Below are positions 25,101 through 34,391 of a stretch of DNA of 64,000 bases, piece after piece. Source of the stretch: Devosia sp. YR412 (GTDB lineage Bacteria; Pseudomonadota; Alphaproteobacteria; Rhizobiales; Devosiaceae). The DNA lies in assembly GCF_900110945.1 (NCBI RefSeq), contig NZ_FOFL01000001.1, positions 62,001 through 126,000 of the forward strand. The letters are read 5' to 3'. Below the pieces are notes generated by a model, which worked only from the letters and a program-made list of their open reading frames with translations, was not told the DNA's origin and did no database searches. Position numbers and translations under genes: made by a program. Each line of letters starts with the position of its first letter. Position 1 is the first letter of the stretch.

Positions 25101-26142
25101 CTTCGAGCTGCCTGACACGCAGTTCCAACTCCTGTACCGCCATCACCAGCGGAGCGATGAAGGCGTCGTAGCGGAGGCCTTGTTGGCTATCGGGGTCGGA
25201 TGGATCGGCGAGCACATGGCCGGCGAAGTCCTTGCCGTCCAATGCCTCAAGCACCTGCTGGGCCATGAAGCCATAATGGCTGCGGCGGCCGGAGCGTGCT
25301 TCGCCATCCTCACTGCCGCCCACGATCCAGCGGTATTTGATGGGCGCCAGCGCAAGGATGAAGTCGAGACCGAGGTCGCTGGGTTCGATATCGGTCTTCT
25401 GCCGACTGTCCGAGGTCTGGATCGTGCCGGTGGCCGACCAGATGCTGGACCAGCGGGCGCCGGTGGCGCCGAGGGTGACGGCATTGTCGGCAGCGGGACG
25501 GAGACTTGCAGCGACCGTGGCAATGCCGGTGGCCGCATTGACGGTCAGGGCATTGATCCAGCTGGAGCCATCCGGGCTGACTTTCAGGCGCCAATTATCG
25601 TCGCCGGAGAGGCCCATTTCGGCGCGGCCGGACCAGTTGCTCTGGTAGAGCAGGCTCGCTGTGTCACCGGCAGCCGCCTTGTTGATCTTGACCTGATGGC
25701 CGCTGCCGGCGTGGGTGAGCAGCGTTGCCGGGGAGGCGACGGCGAGGCGGTTGGTGCTGTCGGCGCTGGTGTTGATGCCGAGCGTGCCGAGACCGGAGCC
25801 CAATGAGGCCAGCGGCGTCCAGGCGCCGGTATCGAAGACATAATGCGTCTTGTCGGCTTTGACGAAGACCTGCCAGCCGGCAGAGGGATCAAGGAAATGC
25901 CAGGCGCCGGACTGGAAGGCGGCGATCTCGTCGGCATGGCCGGTCCAGGCGCCGCTGGCCCCGGCCGGCACGATCCAGGCCTCGCCCTCCAGCGGCAGGG
26001 TGGGCGGCGTAGTCAGCGCGCGGCTTTCGACGACGGGCTGTACTAGGGCGTCGAGCGCCTGGATGGCTTCATTGTGGGTGACATGCTTTTGCGCCTGGCT
26101 TGGCATGATCAGCGGCAGGGTGAGGCGGGGCGTGTGGTCCAT
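25078..26142 (-). CDS. DUF2793 protein with C-terminal peptidase S74 chaperone (tail-fibre-like)
   Basis: 354 residues. The N-terminal DUF2793 domain (about 1-95: LTLPLIMPSQAQKHVTHNEA) is found in phage and gene-transfer-agent receptor-binding proteins. A beta-rich repeat region follows (about 110-235). The C-terminal S74 intramolecular chaperone has the cleavage-site motif TSDSRQKTDI (about 242-251) and YGFMAQQVLEAL, ending in a trimerising helix (QELELRVRQLEARS). No head, tail or integrase genes are nearby, so this is an orphan. An inverted repeat covers its ribosome site. Confidence 0.85.
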   Translation of the reverse strand: MDHTPRLTLPLIMPSQAQKHVTHNEAIQALDALVQPVVESRALTTPPTLPLEGEAWIVPAGASGAWTGHADEIAAFQSGAWHFLDPSAGWQVFVKADKTHYVFDTGAWTPLASLGSGLGTLGINTSADSTNRLAVASPATLLTHAGSGHQVKINKAAAGDTASLLYQSNWSGRAEMGLSGDDNWRLKVSPDGSSWINALTVNAATGIATVAASLRPAADNAVTLGATGARWSSIWSATGTIQTSDSRQKTDIEPSDLGLDFILALAPIKYRWIVGGSEDGEARSGRRSHYGFMAQQVLEALDGKDFAGHVLADPSDPDSQQGLRYDAFIAPLVMAVQELELRVRQLEARSSNRG

Positions 26143-26145
26143 GGG

Positions 26146-26167
26146 ATACTCCTTTGAGGAGGAGTAT
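26146..26167 (-). promoter_or_regulatory. Hairpin covering the ribosome-binding site of the S74 gene
   Basis: ATACTCCT (26146-26153) pairs with AGGAGTAT (26160-26167) around a six-base loop. On the mRNA the 3' arm is the AAGGAG Shine-Dalgarno itself, six bases from ATG 26142. Folding would hide the ribosome site, so translation may be restrained; a DNA operator is the alternative. Confidence 0.5.
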
Positions 26168-26202
26168 CGGGCCAGCTGGAGGGGGTGGGGATAGAGGGTG
26201 GC

Positions 26203-27042
26203 CTAGACGGCCACCACCAGGGGTTTGCGGGTTGTGGTGACGAGGAAGGTCACCACAAAAGTCGCGCTCATCAGCAGGACAATGGTGGGGGCCGGGGCGC
26301 TGTCGATGAAGAAGCTGAGATAGATGCCGACCAGCGAGCTGAGGACCGAGACGGTCACCGCGATCAGCATCATCGGCGCGAAACGTTTGGAGATCAGATA
26401 GGCGATGGCGCCGGGGGCGACCAGCAAAGCGATGACCAGCACGATGCCCACGGCGGTGAGCGCTGCGACAATGGTCAGGGACAGCAGGGCGAGCAGGCCA
26501 TAATGCAGCCAGCGCACCGGCAGGCCGATGGCGCCGGCCTGCTGCGGATCGAAGGTGAAGAGCAGCAGGTCCCGCCATTTGGCGAGGACAATGAGGGTCA
26601 CGACGAGGGCGATAATGCCGGTCTGGATCAGGTCGCCCGGCGAGACGCCCAGGATGTCGCCGAACAGGATGTGGTCGAGATGCACATCGGTCTGGATCGA
26701 GGTGTAGAGCACGATGCCGAGGCCAAACAGGCCGGCAAACACCACGCCCATCACCGTATCTTCCTTGATGCGGGAGTTTTCCTTGAGGAAGCCGACCGAC
26801 AGCGCGCAGCCCATGCCAGCGGCGAAGGCACCCACGCCGAGCGGCAGGCCGACGATATAGGCCAACACCACGCCGGGCAGCACGGCGTGGGAAATGGCGT
26901 CACCCATCAGCGACCAGCCCTTGAGGACGAGGAAGCAGCTCAGCAGCGCCGTCGGGATGGACACCATGACGGCAATGGCCATGGCCTGGGTCATGAATGG
27001 AAAGCTGAATGGCCAGAAGGCATAGGTGATGAAGTCGCTCAT
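26203..27042 (-). CDS. sitD: Mn/Fe ABC transporter permease SitD
   Basis: 279 residues, ABC-3 family permease with about eight membrane helices. It starts [17 protein letters not shown] at ATG 27042, overlapping the sitC stop as ATGA. Typical landmarks are KGWSLMGDAISHAVLPGVVLAY and VVALTAVG-like segments (AALTAVGIVLVIALLVAPGA). It pairs with SitC to form the membrane channel. Distinguishing manganese from zinc import relies on context: the Mur/Fur-type box upstream of sitA. Confidence 0.9.
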   Translation of the reverse strand: MSDFITYAFWPFSFPFMTQAMAIAVMVSIPTALLSCFLVLKGWSLMGDAISHAVLPGVVLAYIVGLPLGVGAFAAGMGCALSVGFLKENSRIKEDTVMGVVFAGLFGLGIVLYTSIQTDVHLDHILFGDILGVSPGDLIQTGIIALVVTLIVLAKWRDLLLFTFDPQQAGAIGLPVRWLHYGLLALLSLTIVAALTAVGIVLVIALLVAPGAIAYLISKRFAPMMLIAVTVSVLSSLVGIYLSFFIDSAPAPTIVLLMSATFVVTFLVTTTRKPLVVAV

Positions 27043-27893
27043 GAGGCGATCTCCGCTTTCGCTTTGCGCCGGGCGGCGAGCATGCCGTGCTTTGGGGCGA
27101 AGAAGAAGGCGGCGAGGAACACCAGGGTCTGCAGCACGACGATGACCCCGCCCGTGGCGCCATCGAGGAAGAAGCTGATATAGGCGCCGATCAGGGAGGA
27201 GAGGGTCCCCACTGCAATGGCGATGAGGATAAGCCGCGGAAAGCGGTCGGTGAGCAGATAGGCCGTGGCGCCGGGCGTGACCACCATGGCGATGACCAGG
27301 AAAGCGCCAACGGTCTGCATGGCAGCGACGGTGCAGGCGGCCAGCAGGGTGAAGAAGATCACCCGCAGCAGCGGCGGATTGAGGCCGATGGAGCGGGCAT
27401 GGCTCTCGTCGAAGAAGGTGACCATCAGGTCCTTCCAGATGAAGAACATGACGGCGAGGGTGACCACGGAAATGATCACCAGCTGCAACGTGTCCTCGGG
27501 AGTGACGGCGAGGATATTGCCCATGACGATGGTCTGGATATTCACCGAGGTGGGCGACAGCGAGATCATGAAAAGGCCAAGGCCGAAAAAGGCGGTGAAG
27601 ATCAGGCCGATGACGGCATCTTCCTTGAGCTTGGTGCGCTGGGTGAGAAACAGCATAGCACCGGCGGCGAGCCCACCGGAGAAGAAGGCGCCGATGGAGA
27701 AGGGGAGACCCAGCATATAGGCGCCGGCGACGCCGGGGACGATGGAATGGGAGAGCGCATCGCCGATCAGCGACCAGCCTTTGAGCATCAGATAGGCCGA
27801 GAGGAAGGCGCAGACGCCTCCCACGAGGGCCGAAACCCACATGGCGTTGATCATATAGTGGTAGTTGAAGGGCAGCAGCAGATGTTCGATCAT
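27039..27893 (-). CDS. sitC: Mn/Fe ABC transporter permease SitC
   Basis: 284 residues, ABC-3 family permease homologous to SitD, with the [20 protein letters not shown] motif and about eight or nine membrane helices. Both start and stop overlap neighbours by four bases (ATGA), so translation is coupled through the operon. The length is normal for SitC/MntC-type permeases. It acts in the inner membrane with SitD and the SitB ATPase. Confidence 0.9.
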   Translation of the reverse strand: MIEHLLLPFNYHYMINAMWVSALVGGVCAFLSAYLMLKGWSLIGDALSHSIVPGVAGAYMLGLPFSIGAFFSGGLAAGAMLFLTQRTKLKEDAVIGLIFTAFFGLGLFMISLSPTSVNIQTIVMGNILAVTPEDTLQLVIISVVTLAVMFFIWKDLMVTFFDESHARSIGLNPPLLRVIFFTLLAACTVAAMQTVGAFLVIAMVVTPGATAYLLTDRFPRLILIAIAVGTLSSLIGAYISFFLDGATGGVIVVLQTLVFLAAFFFAPKHGMLAARRKAKAEIAS

Positions 27894-28783
27894 TTGTCGT
27901 CCACCGGGTCGGACTGGCGCGTGGTCATCTTGCCCTTCTCGCCATACATGACCAGCGGGCGTTCATCGTCGGTCAGCACCGAAATGGCGCGCGGATCGTC
28001 GTCGTCATGTAGGCCCGAGCCGGCCAGCACGAAATGGCGCAGGGCGCCGCCGAAGGTTTCTTCGAGCCATTCGCGGGTGAAGATTTCCGAGGTCGGGCCA
28101 GAGGCTAGCACGGTGCCCTTGACCAGTACCGTGCGGTCGCAGAATTCGGGGACCGACCCGAGGTTATGCGTGGAAACCAGCATGACCTTGCCCTCGTCGC
28201 GCAAGGCGCGCAGCAGGTCGACAATGGCATCCTCGGTCTTGACGTCGACGCCGGTGAAGGGCTCGTCGAGCAGGATCACCTGGCCCTCCTGCGCCAGCGC
28301 CCGGGCGAGGAAGACGCGCTTCTTCTGCCCGCCGGAGAGTTCGCCGATCTGGCGGTGGCGGAATTCGAGCATGTTGACGCGTTCAAGCGCCGAAGTGACC
28401 ATGGCGTGGTCGATCTTCTTGGGGCGGCGCAGCATGCCCATGTGGCCATAGCGGCCCATCATCACCACGTCCTCGACCAGCACCGGGAAATTCCAGTCGA
28501 CGTCTTCCGACTGCGGCACATAAGCGACGAGATTGCGCTTCAGCGCCTGCTTGCCGGGTACGCCGAGAATGTCCACCGAGCCGCCGGCCAGCGGCACAAA
28601 GCCCATGATGGCCTTGAACAGCGTCGACTTGCCCGAGCCGTTGACCCCCACCAGCGCCGTGATCGAGCCGCGCGGGATCGAGAAGCTGGCATGCTTGATG
28701 GCGGTGGTGCCATTGCGATAGGCGACGGTGATGTCGCTGACCGTGAGGCCCGAGACGACAGTATTCTGGCTCATGTCGTTCAT
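27890..28783 (-). CDS. sitB: Mn/Fe ABC transporter ATP-binding protein SitB
   Basis: A 297-residue ATPase that energises SitCD. Walker [10 protein letters not shown], signature [15 protein letters not shown], Walker [14 protein letters not shown]-loop VSTHNLGS, and the Q-loop in [15 protein letters not shown], which is the metal-transporter form. The C-terminal extension of about 50 residues is acidic (LHDDDDP) and could sense metal. ATGA overlaps at both ends. Confidence 0.93.
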   Translation of the reverse strand: MNDMSQNTVVSGLTVSDITVAYRNGTTAIKHASFSIPRGSITALVGVNGSGKSTLFKAIMGFVPLAGGSVDILGVPGKQALKRNLVAYVPQSEDVDWNFPVLVEDVVMMGRYGHMGMLRRPKKIDHAMVTSALERVNMLEFRHRQIGELSGGQKKRVFLARALAQEGQVILLDEPFTGVDVKTEDAIVDLLRALRDEGKVMLVSTHNLGSVPEFCDRTVLVKGTVLASGPTSEIFTREWLEETFGGALRHFVLAGSGLHDDDDPRAISVLTDDERPLVMYGEKGKMTTRQSDPVDDK

Positions 28784-29670
28784 GGGGTCAGGCCTTCGAC
28801 AATGGTATTGGAGGTGACCGAGAGCAGGTCGAGATAGGTCGGCACCGGGCCGTCGGGCTCGCTCAGCGAATCCGCATAGAGCACCCCGCCGTATTTGATA
28901 CCGGTCTCGCGGGCGACCTGTTCGGCCGGTTTGGAAGAGATGGTCGATTCCGAAAAGATTGCCGGCACGGCGTTTTCGCGCACGGCGTCGATGACGAGAC
29001 GCACCTGCTGCGGCGTGCCCTGCTGGTCGGCATTGATCGGCCAGAGATAGAGCTCCTTGAGGACGAAATCGCGGGTGAGATAGGAAAAGGCGCCTTCCGA
29101 GGTGGCGAGCCAGCGGCGCTCCTCTGGAATGGCATCGATGGCGGCGCGGATCGGCGCCACGGTGGCGGTGATCTCGGCTGCATAGGCCTTGGCATTCGCA
29201 TCATAGGTAGCGGCGTTGGTCGGATCGGCGGACGCGAAAGCGGCGCGGATATTCTCGACATAGATCAGCGCATCTGTCGGCGACATCCAGGCATGGGGGT
29301 TTGGCTTGCCTGCGTAGGGACCTTCGCCAATGCCCATTGGTTCCACGCCTTCGGTGACAACGGCCGAGGGCACATCGCCCAGATTGGACAGGAACTGCTC
29401 GAACCATTGTTCGAGATTGAGCCCGTTCCACAGGATCAGGTCGGCATCCTGGGCGGAGATCAAGTCGCCCGGGGTGGGCTGGTAATTGTGGATCTCGGCG
29501 CCAGGCTTGGTGATCGAGACGACGTCAGCCGCATCGCCGGCAACGTTGCGGGCCATGTCGGCAATGATGGTGAAGGTGGTGACGACCTTGAGGCGGTCCT
29601 GAGCGGTGCCAGGGAGGGCTGCGGCCAATGCGACAGCAGCAACGAGAACGGGCAGCAAACGACGACGCAT
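28780..29670 (-). CDS. sitA: Mn/Fe ABC transporter substrate-binding protein SitA
   Basis: The start is ATG 29670 ([16 protein letters not shown]), with GGAG six bases upstream; 296 residues. Signal peptide to about residue 23. Cluster A-I metal-binding protein: [16 protein letters not shown] (His ligand), [16 protein letters not shown] (second His), then the SEGAFSYL region (Glu) and [13 protein letters not shown] (Asp). It lacks the His-rich loop of zinc-binding ZnuA, favouring Mn/Fe. It leads the sitABCD operon. Confidence 0.93.
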   Translation of the reverse strand: MRRRLLPVLVAAVALAAALPGTAQDRLKVVTTFTIIADMARNVAGDAADVVSITKPGAEIHNYQPTPGDLISAQDADLILWNGLNLEQWFEQFLSNLGDVPSAVVTEGVEPMGIGEGPYAGKPNPHAWMSPTDALIYVENIRAAFASADPTNAATYDANAKAYAAEITATVAPIRAAIDAIPEERRWLATSEGAFSYLTRDFVLKELYLWPINADQQGTPQQVRLVIDAVRENAVPAIFSESTISSKPAEQVARETGIKYGGVLYADSLSEPDGPVPTYLDLLSVTSNTIVEGLTP

Positions 29671-29708
29671 GAAGCACTCCAACTCAGGACATGTCAGAGG
29701 TAGTGCAA

Positions 29709-29725
29709 TTGCAAATCATTCGCAA
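29709..29725. promoter_or_regulatory. Mur/Fur-type box upstream of sitABCD
   Basis: TTGCAAAT-C-ATTCGCAA is a 17-bp palindrome with one mismatch, of the TGCAAAT/ATTTGCA class bound by Mur (Fur-family) in Rhizobiales. It lies 39 bases before sitA, in the divergent region shared with the GT8 gene. Manganese-dependent repression is the expected effect. Confidence 0.7.
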
Positions 29726-29844
29726 TAGCAAAATGAATCGCCGCTCCGAGTTGACGCTGCGGAGCGTGGGTGCCAAAGCAGCGCCACCACTGGCAGACCC
29801 GCGCGCCGCTCCTGTCGTGCGCCTTGTCGAATTCGAGAATGCGC

Positions 29845-30723
29845 ATGACCGACCGGGCCATCCATATTGCCCTTACCTTCGATGATGACTTCTGGGCGCC
29901 GGCTTTTGCCACCATGCGCTCGATCTGCCTGTTCAGCCGGCGGCGCAGCGACCTGGTGTTCCACCTGCTGCATCGCACGCTTAGCCCGCAGCACCGGGCC
30001 GATCTCGAGGACATCGCCAAGGAATTCCCGGTCGAGCTGCGCTGGTATGATCTCGATCAGTCGCCGCTGTTCGAAGACATTGCCGCGCGCATGCCGGTCA
30101 ACAAGCGGTTGTCCAACATTGTCTATGCAAGGCTGATCGTCGACCGGCTGATCGATCCTGCCATCAACCGCATCCTCTATCTCGATTGCGACATGCTGGT
30201 GCGTGACGACATCGCCACGCTGTATGAATGGGATTTGCAGGGCGCGCCGATCGCCGCCGTGCGCGACTCGATCGGCGCCTGGCTGGTGGCTGGGCGCGAC
30301 GTGGCCAATAATCGCGACATTTTCGATGTCGCCCATCCCTATTTCAATGCCGGCATGGTGCTGATCGATATCGCGCAATGGCGCGCAGCCGACATTATCG
30401 GCTGCATGGAACAGGCCTATGCCGACGGGGTGATGCAGCGCATCTACTACGACCAGGATCTGCTCAACCTGGTGTTCCAGGATCGCTGGTTGCAATTGCC
30501 ATGGCGCTGGAACCTGATCGATGCGCGGCCGGTACATGAAGGGCTCGATCCGGCCATCATCCACTATACCGGCGAGTCAAAGCCCTGGTTTACCCTGACC
30601 AGCATGCGCCGCTCGGTGGCCTTTGCCCGCTTCTATCGGCATGTGATGACCAACAAGCTGTTCTACGATTTCGCCCGCCATCGCCGGAAGCGCTGGTGGC
30701 AGAAGCTGTTGCGTCGCGCCTAA
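29845..30723 (+). CDS. Glycosyltransferase family 8 protein
   Basis: 292 residues; ATG 29845 (MTDRAIHIALTFDDDFW). GT8 retaining transferases use nucleotide sugars; the metal-binding DxD motif is in RILYLDCDMLVRDD, followed by YFNAGMVLIDIAQWR and YYDQDLLN, then the IHYTGESKPW end typical of LgtC/RfaJ-type lipopolysaccharide galactosyl- or glucosyltransferases. The C-terminus is very basic (RHRRKRWWQKLLRRA), suggesting membrane association. The sugar is unknown. Confidence 0.9.
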   Translation: MTDRAIHIALTFDDDFWAPAFATMRSICLFSRRRSDLVFHLLHRTLSPQHRADLEDIAKEFPVELRWYDLDQSPLFEDIAARMPVNKRLSNIVYARLIVDRLIDPAINRILYLDCDMLVRDDIATLYEWDLQGAPIAAVRDSIGAWLVAGRDVANNRDIFDVAHPYFNAGMVLIDIAQWRAADIIGCMEQAYADGVMQRIYYDQDLLNLVFQDRWLQLPWRWNLIDARPVHEGLDPAIIHYTGESKPWFTLTSMRRSVAFARFYRHVMTNKLFYDFARHRRKRWWQKLLRRA

Positions 30724-30727
30724 GCGG

Positions 30728-30937
30728 TCATACCCGATGCGGGCCGCCGGAATGCGGCGGCTCCGGCAGGTGGAAATAGGCGGCGTCGCCTTCGCGATAG
30801 GCGCGGGCTTCGCAGCGGCGACACGCCTCTTCGACCAAAAGCCGGATCACCTCGCTGCCTTCCAGTGGCAGAATGGCGATGGCCTGCAACAGGTGGTCGC
30901 GGGCGGCCTCGTAACGGAGATCAGGCAATGCTCCCAT
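30728..30937 (-). CDS. Small hypothetical protein
   Basis: 69 residues; ATG 30937 with a strong AGGAGG six bases upstream. Mostly helical (YEAARDHLLQAIAILPLEGS), with two Cys (EEACRRCEARA) in a CxxC, and a Pro/His/Gly-rich end. Unknown family. Its stop is five bases from the convergent GT8 stop. Confidence 0.6.
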   Translation of the reverse strand: MGALPDLRYEAARDHLLQAIAILPLEGSEVIRLLVEEACRRCEARAYREGDAAYFHLPEPPHSGGPHRV

Positions 30938-31132
30938 AGTGCCCTCCTCATTTGTGAGAGGCTAGGCGCGCTTAACTTCCGGTTCCTTACGAAAAGTGCG
31001 CCAATTTTAGCGATAGTCTCGGCACGCCCGCTGACCCGCGATAAACCACGGCAAAGAATGCAGTGGCGCAGCGGCTCACAATCTGGATAACTGCGGCTCG
31101 CGATGCCTTACGGCAGCGCGTGGGGAGAGGGC

Positions 31133-32854
31133 ATGAGGGCGCCAAGTCTTTCGCTCAGCCAGAGATTGCTGCTGCTGACCGCCGTGGCTCTGCTGCCGGC
31201 CCTGGCCATTCTCGGCTTCAACGAATTTGCCCTGCGCAAGGCCCGCGAAGCCGAGGTGCATGATTATGCGCTGCGGCTCAGCGAATTGGCGGCGCTCGAG
31301 ATGGAGCGGATCCTGACCGGTGCGGCTGCACTGATGGTGGCGGTCGCCAATGCGCCGGTGGTGCAGGACGTCGATAGCGGCTGCGAGGTCTATCTCACCC
31401 GCCTCGGCAATCTGCTGCCGCAGGTCACGCTGATCAATATCACCGATCTTGATGGCAACAGCATCTGTGCCAATAGCGACGCGGCCGAGGATCTGGCGCC
31501 GGCCCTGAGCCAGACGGTGCGCACGGCCCTGCATGCCGAATTTTTCCGGGTCGGGGAATATGTCGAGACCTCGCGCGGGCCGGGGCTGCTGCTGGGCACG
31601 CAGCGCACCGATGCGGACGGGACGATCAATGGCGCGGTGCTGGCCACCATTGGCCTCGACTATTTGGGCAAGCTGATCAAGGAGCGGCCGGCGCTGAGCG
31701 GCAGCGCCATGACCATTGCCGATCGCAATGGCGTCTATCTGGCACGCGAGCCGCAGCCGGAAAACTACGTCGGCACCCAGATTGCCGATAGTTTCATGCC
31801 GCGCCTGCTGGGCGAAAATTCTGGCACGCTGCAGGTGCTGAGCGCCGATGGCACCGAACGCATCATCGGTTATCAGCCGGCGACCAAGGGTCTGGGGCTC
31901 TACGTCAGCGCCGGTCTGCCGGTAGCTGACAGCATGGCGCCGATCAACGAGGCGACCCTGCGTGGCGTGGTGCTGGCGGTGATCGGCGGGCTGGTGGCGC
32001 TGTTGCTGGCGCTGAGCTTTGGCCGCCAGTTCATCCGCCGCCCGGTGCTGCGCCTGCTGCTGACCATTCGCGCCTGGCGCTCGGGCGATCATGCGGCGCG
32101 CACCGGCATGGTCGGCAAGGCCGAATTCCACCAGGTTGGCGAGGCCATCGACGCTTTGCTCGACGAGCTGACCCAGCGCCAGATTGCCCAGCAGGAGGCC
32201 GAGCAGCATCGTGACCTGCTCGCGCGCGAACTCGACCACCGGATCAAGAACCTCCTGGCGACGGTACAGGCGGTGGCGCGGCAGAGCTTCCGTAATTCGG
32301 GCATTGCCGAGGCCTCGCTGCAGGCCTTCTATGGCCGGCTGGCGGTCATGGCCGATGCGCACAAGCTGCTGACCGCCACGCATAGCGAAAGCGCTTCGGT
32401 GGGCGCGGTGGTGCAGACGGCGATCGAGCCGTTCTTTGGCCGCGAGCAGCAGCGCTTTGCCGCCTCGGGGCCGGAGGTCGAACTGCATGCCAAGGCGGCG
32501 CTGTCGCTGGCCATGGCGCTGCATGAGCTCTGCACCAATGCCAGCAAATATGGCGCGCTGAGCAATGAGACCGGCACGGTGACGATCGGCTGGGCGCTGA
32601 CCGAGGGCCACAAGCTGATCCTGACCTGGCGCGAGGCGGGCGGACCCGAGGTGGTCGTGCCGGCGGACAAGGGTTTTGGCTCACGCATGATCGAGCGGGC
32701 GCTGGCAGCGGATCTCGGCGCGACCGTGGCCTTCGACTATGCGCCGGGCGGGCTGACCTGCACCATCATTGCCGCCGAGACGGCGCTGGTCGATCGGCAG
32801 GATATCGGCAGCGGGCCGTTCCAGCCGGTGCGCGCGGTGATGGAGCGGGGTTAG
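31133..32854 (+). CDS. HWE-family sensor histidine kinase
   Basis: 573 residues from ATG 31133 (MRAPSLSLSQ; GAGAGG upstream). Two membrane helices (about 10-28 and 280-302) bracket a periplasmic sensor domain of about 250 residues of dCache type (LINITDLDGNSICANS, MTIADRNGVYLAREP). A HAMP-like linker follows, then the HWE/HisKA_2 dimerisation domain with phospho-His in ARELDHRIKNLLATVQA (about residue 369). The ATPase domain has ALHELCTNASKYGALS (N box), the LTWREAGGPE Trp-x-Glu motif and GFGSRMIERAL (G box). Such kinases often feed the general stress or chemotaxis-like pathways. No response regulator is adjacent. The stop overlaps the next gene by four bases, convergent. Confidence 0.92.
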   Translation: MRAPSLSLSQRLLLLTAVALLPALAILGFNEFALRKAREAEVHDYALRLSELAALEMERILTGAAALMVAVANAPVVQDVDSGCEVYLTRLGNLLPQVTLINITDLDGNSICANSDAAEDLAPALSQTVRTALHAEFFRVGEYVETSRGPGLLLGTQRTDADGTINGAVLATIGLDYLGKLIKERPALSGSAMTIADRNGVYLAREPQPENYVGTQIADSFMPRLLGENSGTLQVLSADGTERIIGYQPATKGLGLYVSAGLPVADSMAPINEATLRGVVLAVIGGLVALLLALSFGRQFIRRPVLRLLLTIRAWRSGDHAARTGMVGKAEFHQVGEAIDALLDELTQRQIAQQEAEQHRDLLARELDHRIKNLLATVQAVARQSFRNSGIAEASLQAFYGRLAVMADAHKLLTATHSESASVGAVVQTAIEPFFGREQQRFAASGPEVELHAKAALSLAMALHELCTNASKYGALSNETGTVTIGWALTEGHKLILTWREAGGPEVVVPADKGFGSRMIERALAADLGATVAFDYAPGGLTCTIIAAETALVDRQDIGSGPFQPVRAVMERG

Positions 32855-33432
32855 AGTTTTCCGACGGCCTTGCGCAGGCGGGCGGTAAAGCGATCCAGCT
32901 TGGTTGCATCCATCTCCTCGGCCCCATGCAGCGACAGCATGCGAAATTTTGCCTGCGGCGCGCAGGCAAACACCAGCCCGGTCTTGAGCACACGCCTGAC
33001 CGGCTGGCGCATCACCACTGTGTCGATCCACCAGGGCGAGCCCAGCGTGGCGATGATGAGGCAGGATTTGAGCCCGGTCAGCAGCGGTGTGATCGGCGTG
33101 CCCTGGTCGAAGGCAAATTTTGGCGTCCAGACGCGATCGAACCAGCCCTTGAGAATTGCCGGCAGCGAAAACCACCAGATGGGGAAGACCAGTACCAGCG
33201 TGTCGGCCGCGGCGAGGCGCTGCTGCAGGGCGGTGATGTCGGGACTGGGGTGAGGCGTGCTGTAATGCAGGCGCCGTTCGTCGGCGGTGAGGGCTGGCTG
33301 AAAATCCTCGGCATAGAGGTCGAGCACATCAACCGTCGCGCCACGGGCCTGCAAGGCTTCGGTCGCCTGTCGGGCCAGATGGGCGCAGAGGCTGTCGCCG
33401 AGGGGGTGGGCGAGGACGAGCAGGGCGCGCAT
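32851..33432 (-). CDS. NAD(P)H-dependent oxidoreductase, flavodoxin-like fold
   Basis: 193 residues from ATG 33432 (MRALLVLAHPLGDSLCAHLA), with GGAG six bases upstream. Flavodoxin_2 family of FMN quinone or nitro reductases: FMN phosphate loop AHPLGDS, and LVLVFPIWWFSLPAILKGWF with the family WxxSxPAxLKGxxDRV pattern. The function is likely quinone reduction or ModB-like detoxification. It is convergent with the histidine kinase and follows the YtrA-type operon. Confidence 0.87.
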   Translation of the reverse strand: MRALLVLAHPLGDSLCAHLARQATEALQARGATVDVLDLYAEDFQPALTADERRLHYSTPHPSPDITALQQRLAAADTLVLVFPIWWFSLPAILKGWFDRVWTPKFAFDQGTPITPLLTGLKSCLIIATLGSPWWIDTVVMRQPVRRVLKTGLVFACAPQAKFRMLSLHGAEEMDATKLDRFTARLRKAVGKL

Positions 33433-33503
33433 GCAAAACTCCAAAACGAAACCGCCGCGCTGGCAAAAGCGCGGCGGCACGATGGAGGTCACTTGGGCTC
33501 AGG

Positions 33504-34391
33504 TCAATTGTCGTTCACACGGCGGCGGTACTCGCTGGCGGCGTAGATCACTACGATCGCAAACACCGCGCCGATGCCGACCTGTAGCCAGTCCATGTGG
33601 CTGATCAGGTCCGTAGCGAAGATGACACCATTAAAGGTCTCGGCCGACACCGACCAGTCTTGGACATAGGGTGTCTCGGGCAGCTTGCCGCGATACTCGA
33701 TGAAGCGCCAGGTATGGGTCGCGAAGGGATGCAGGCCGCCAAGAGTGACCCATTCCAGCGTCGAAACAATGGCCGGCATCAGCAGCGAGATCGGAATAGC
33801 CCAGCGGCCGATGGCGGTGGCGACAGCCCCGACCAGCGCCATGGCCGGCAGGTACCATAAGAGGCCGCAGACAATGCTGACGAGAATGGCCAAAGCCACA
33901 TTGCCATAGATGACGACAATGCTGCCGAGGGTGGCGACGGTCGCCGTGCCATTGATCAGCATGGTCACATAGGCCACGCCATAGAGCAGGACGCCGCTCA
34001 GGAGAGCCACGGCATAAACCGTGCCCGGTAGCACGGTGAGGCCGGCGGTGAGCTTGCTCAGCAGCACCTTGAAGTCGCTGACGGGCATGGACTTCCAGAA
34101 CAGCATGGCATTGTTGCGCTTGTCGGCGGCAAAGCCGTCGGCGCAGTAAAAGAACAGCACCGAGATCATGTAGAGCGACCAGCCGAGGCCGAAGAACAAA
34201 AAGCCCAGCTCATAGACCCGCAGCGGCGCCACGGTGAACAGTGCTCCCGAGAAGCGCGCATCGACGCGGCCGACGGTGAAGGCGAGAATGGTGGCGCCGA
34301 ACAGCACGGCCACCAGCAGCAGCGGGCCGAGCAGGAAGGCGCCGCGATGTTCGATCAGCTCGCGGTGGACGAGCGCGAAAAAGGCCTTCAT
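33504..34391 (-). CDS. ABC-2 type transporter permease
   Basis: 295 residues with about six membrane helices in an ABC-2 topology (LLGPLLLVAVLFGATILAFT, VVIYGNVALAILVSIVCGLL). Its ATG overlaps the ATPase stop by four bases. It belongs to a GntR(YtrA)-ATPase-permease operon, a class typically induced by cell-wall-active compounds; the substrate here is unknown. The last part has a short cytoplasmic Arg-rich tail (SEYRRRVNDN). Confidence 0.88.
   Translation of the reverse strand: MKAFFALVHRELIEHRGAFLLGPLLLVAVLFGATILAFTVGRVDARFSGALFTVAPLRVYELGFLFFGLGWSLYMISVLFFYCADGFAADKRNNAMLFWKSMPVSDFKVLLSKLTAGLTVLPGTVYAVALLSGVLLYGVAYVTMLINGTATVATLGSIVVIYGNVALAILVSIVCGLLWYLPAMALVGAVATAIGRWAIPISLLMPAIVSTLEWVTLGGLHPFATHTWRFIEYRGKLPETPYVQDWSVSAETFNGVIFATDLISHMDWLQVGIGAVFAIVVIYAASEYRRRVNDN

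Noticed and set aside
30938-31132. EcfG promoter for the 69-residue protein (GGAAC at the right distance)
   Set aside because: The minus strand has GGAAC but no CGTT-like -10 at 16-17 bases.
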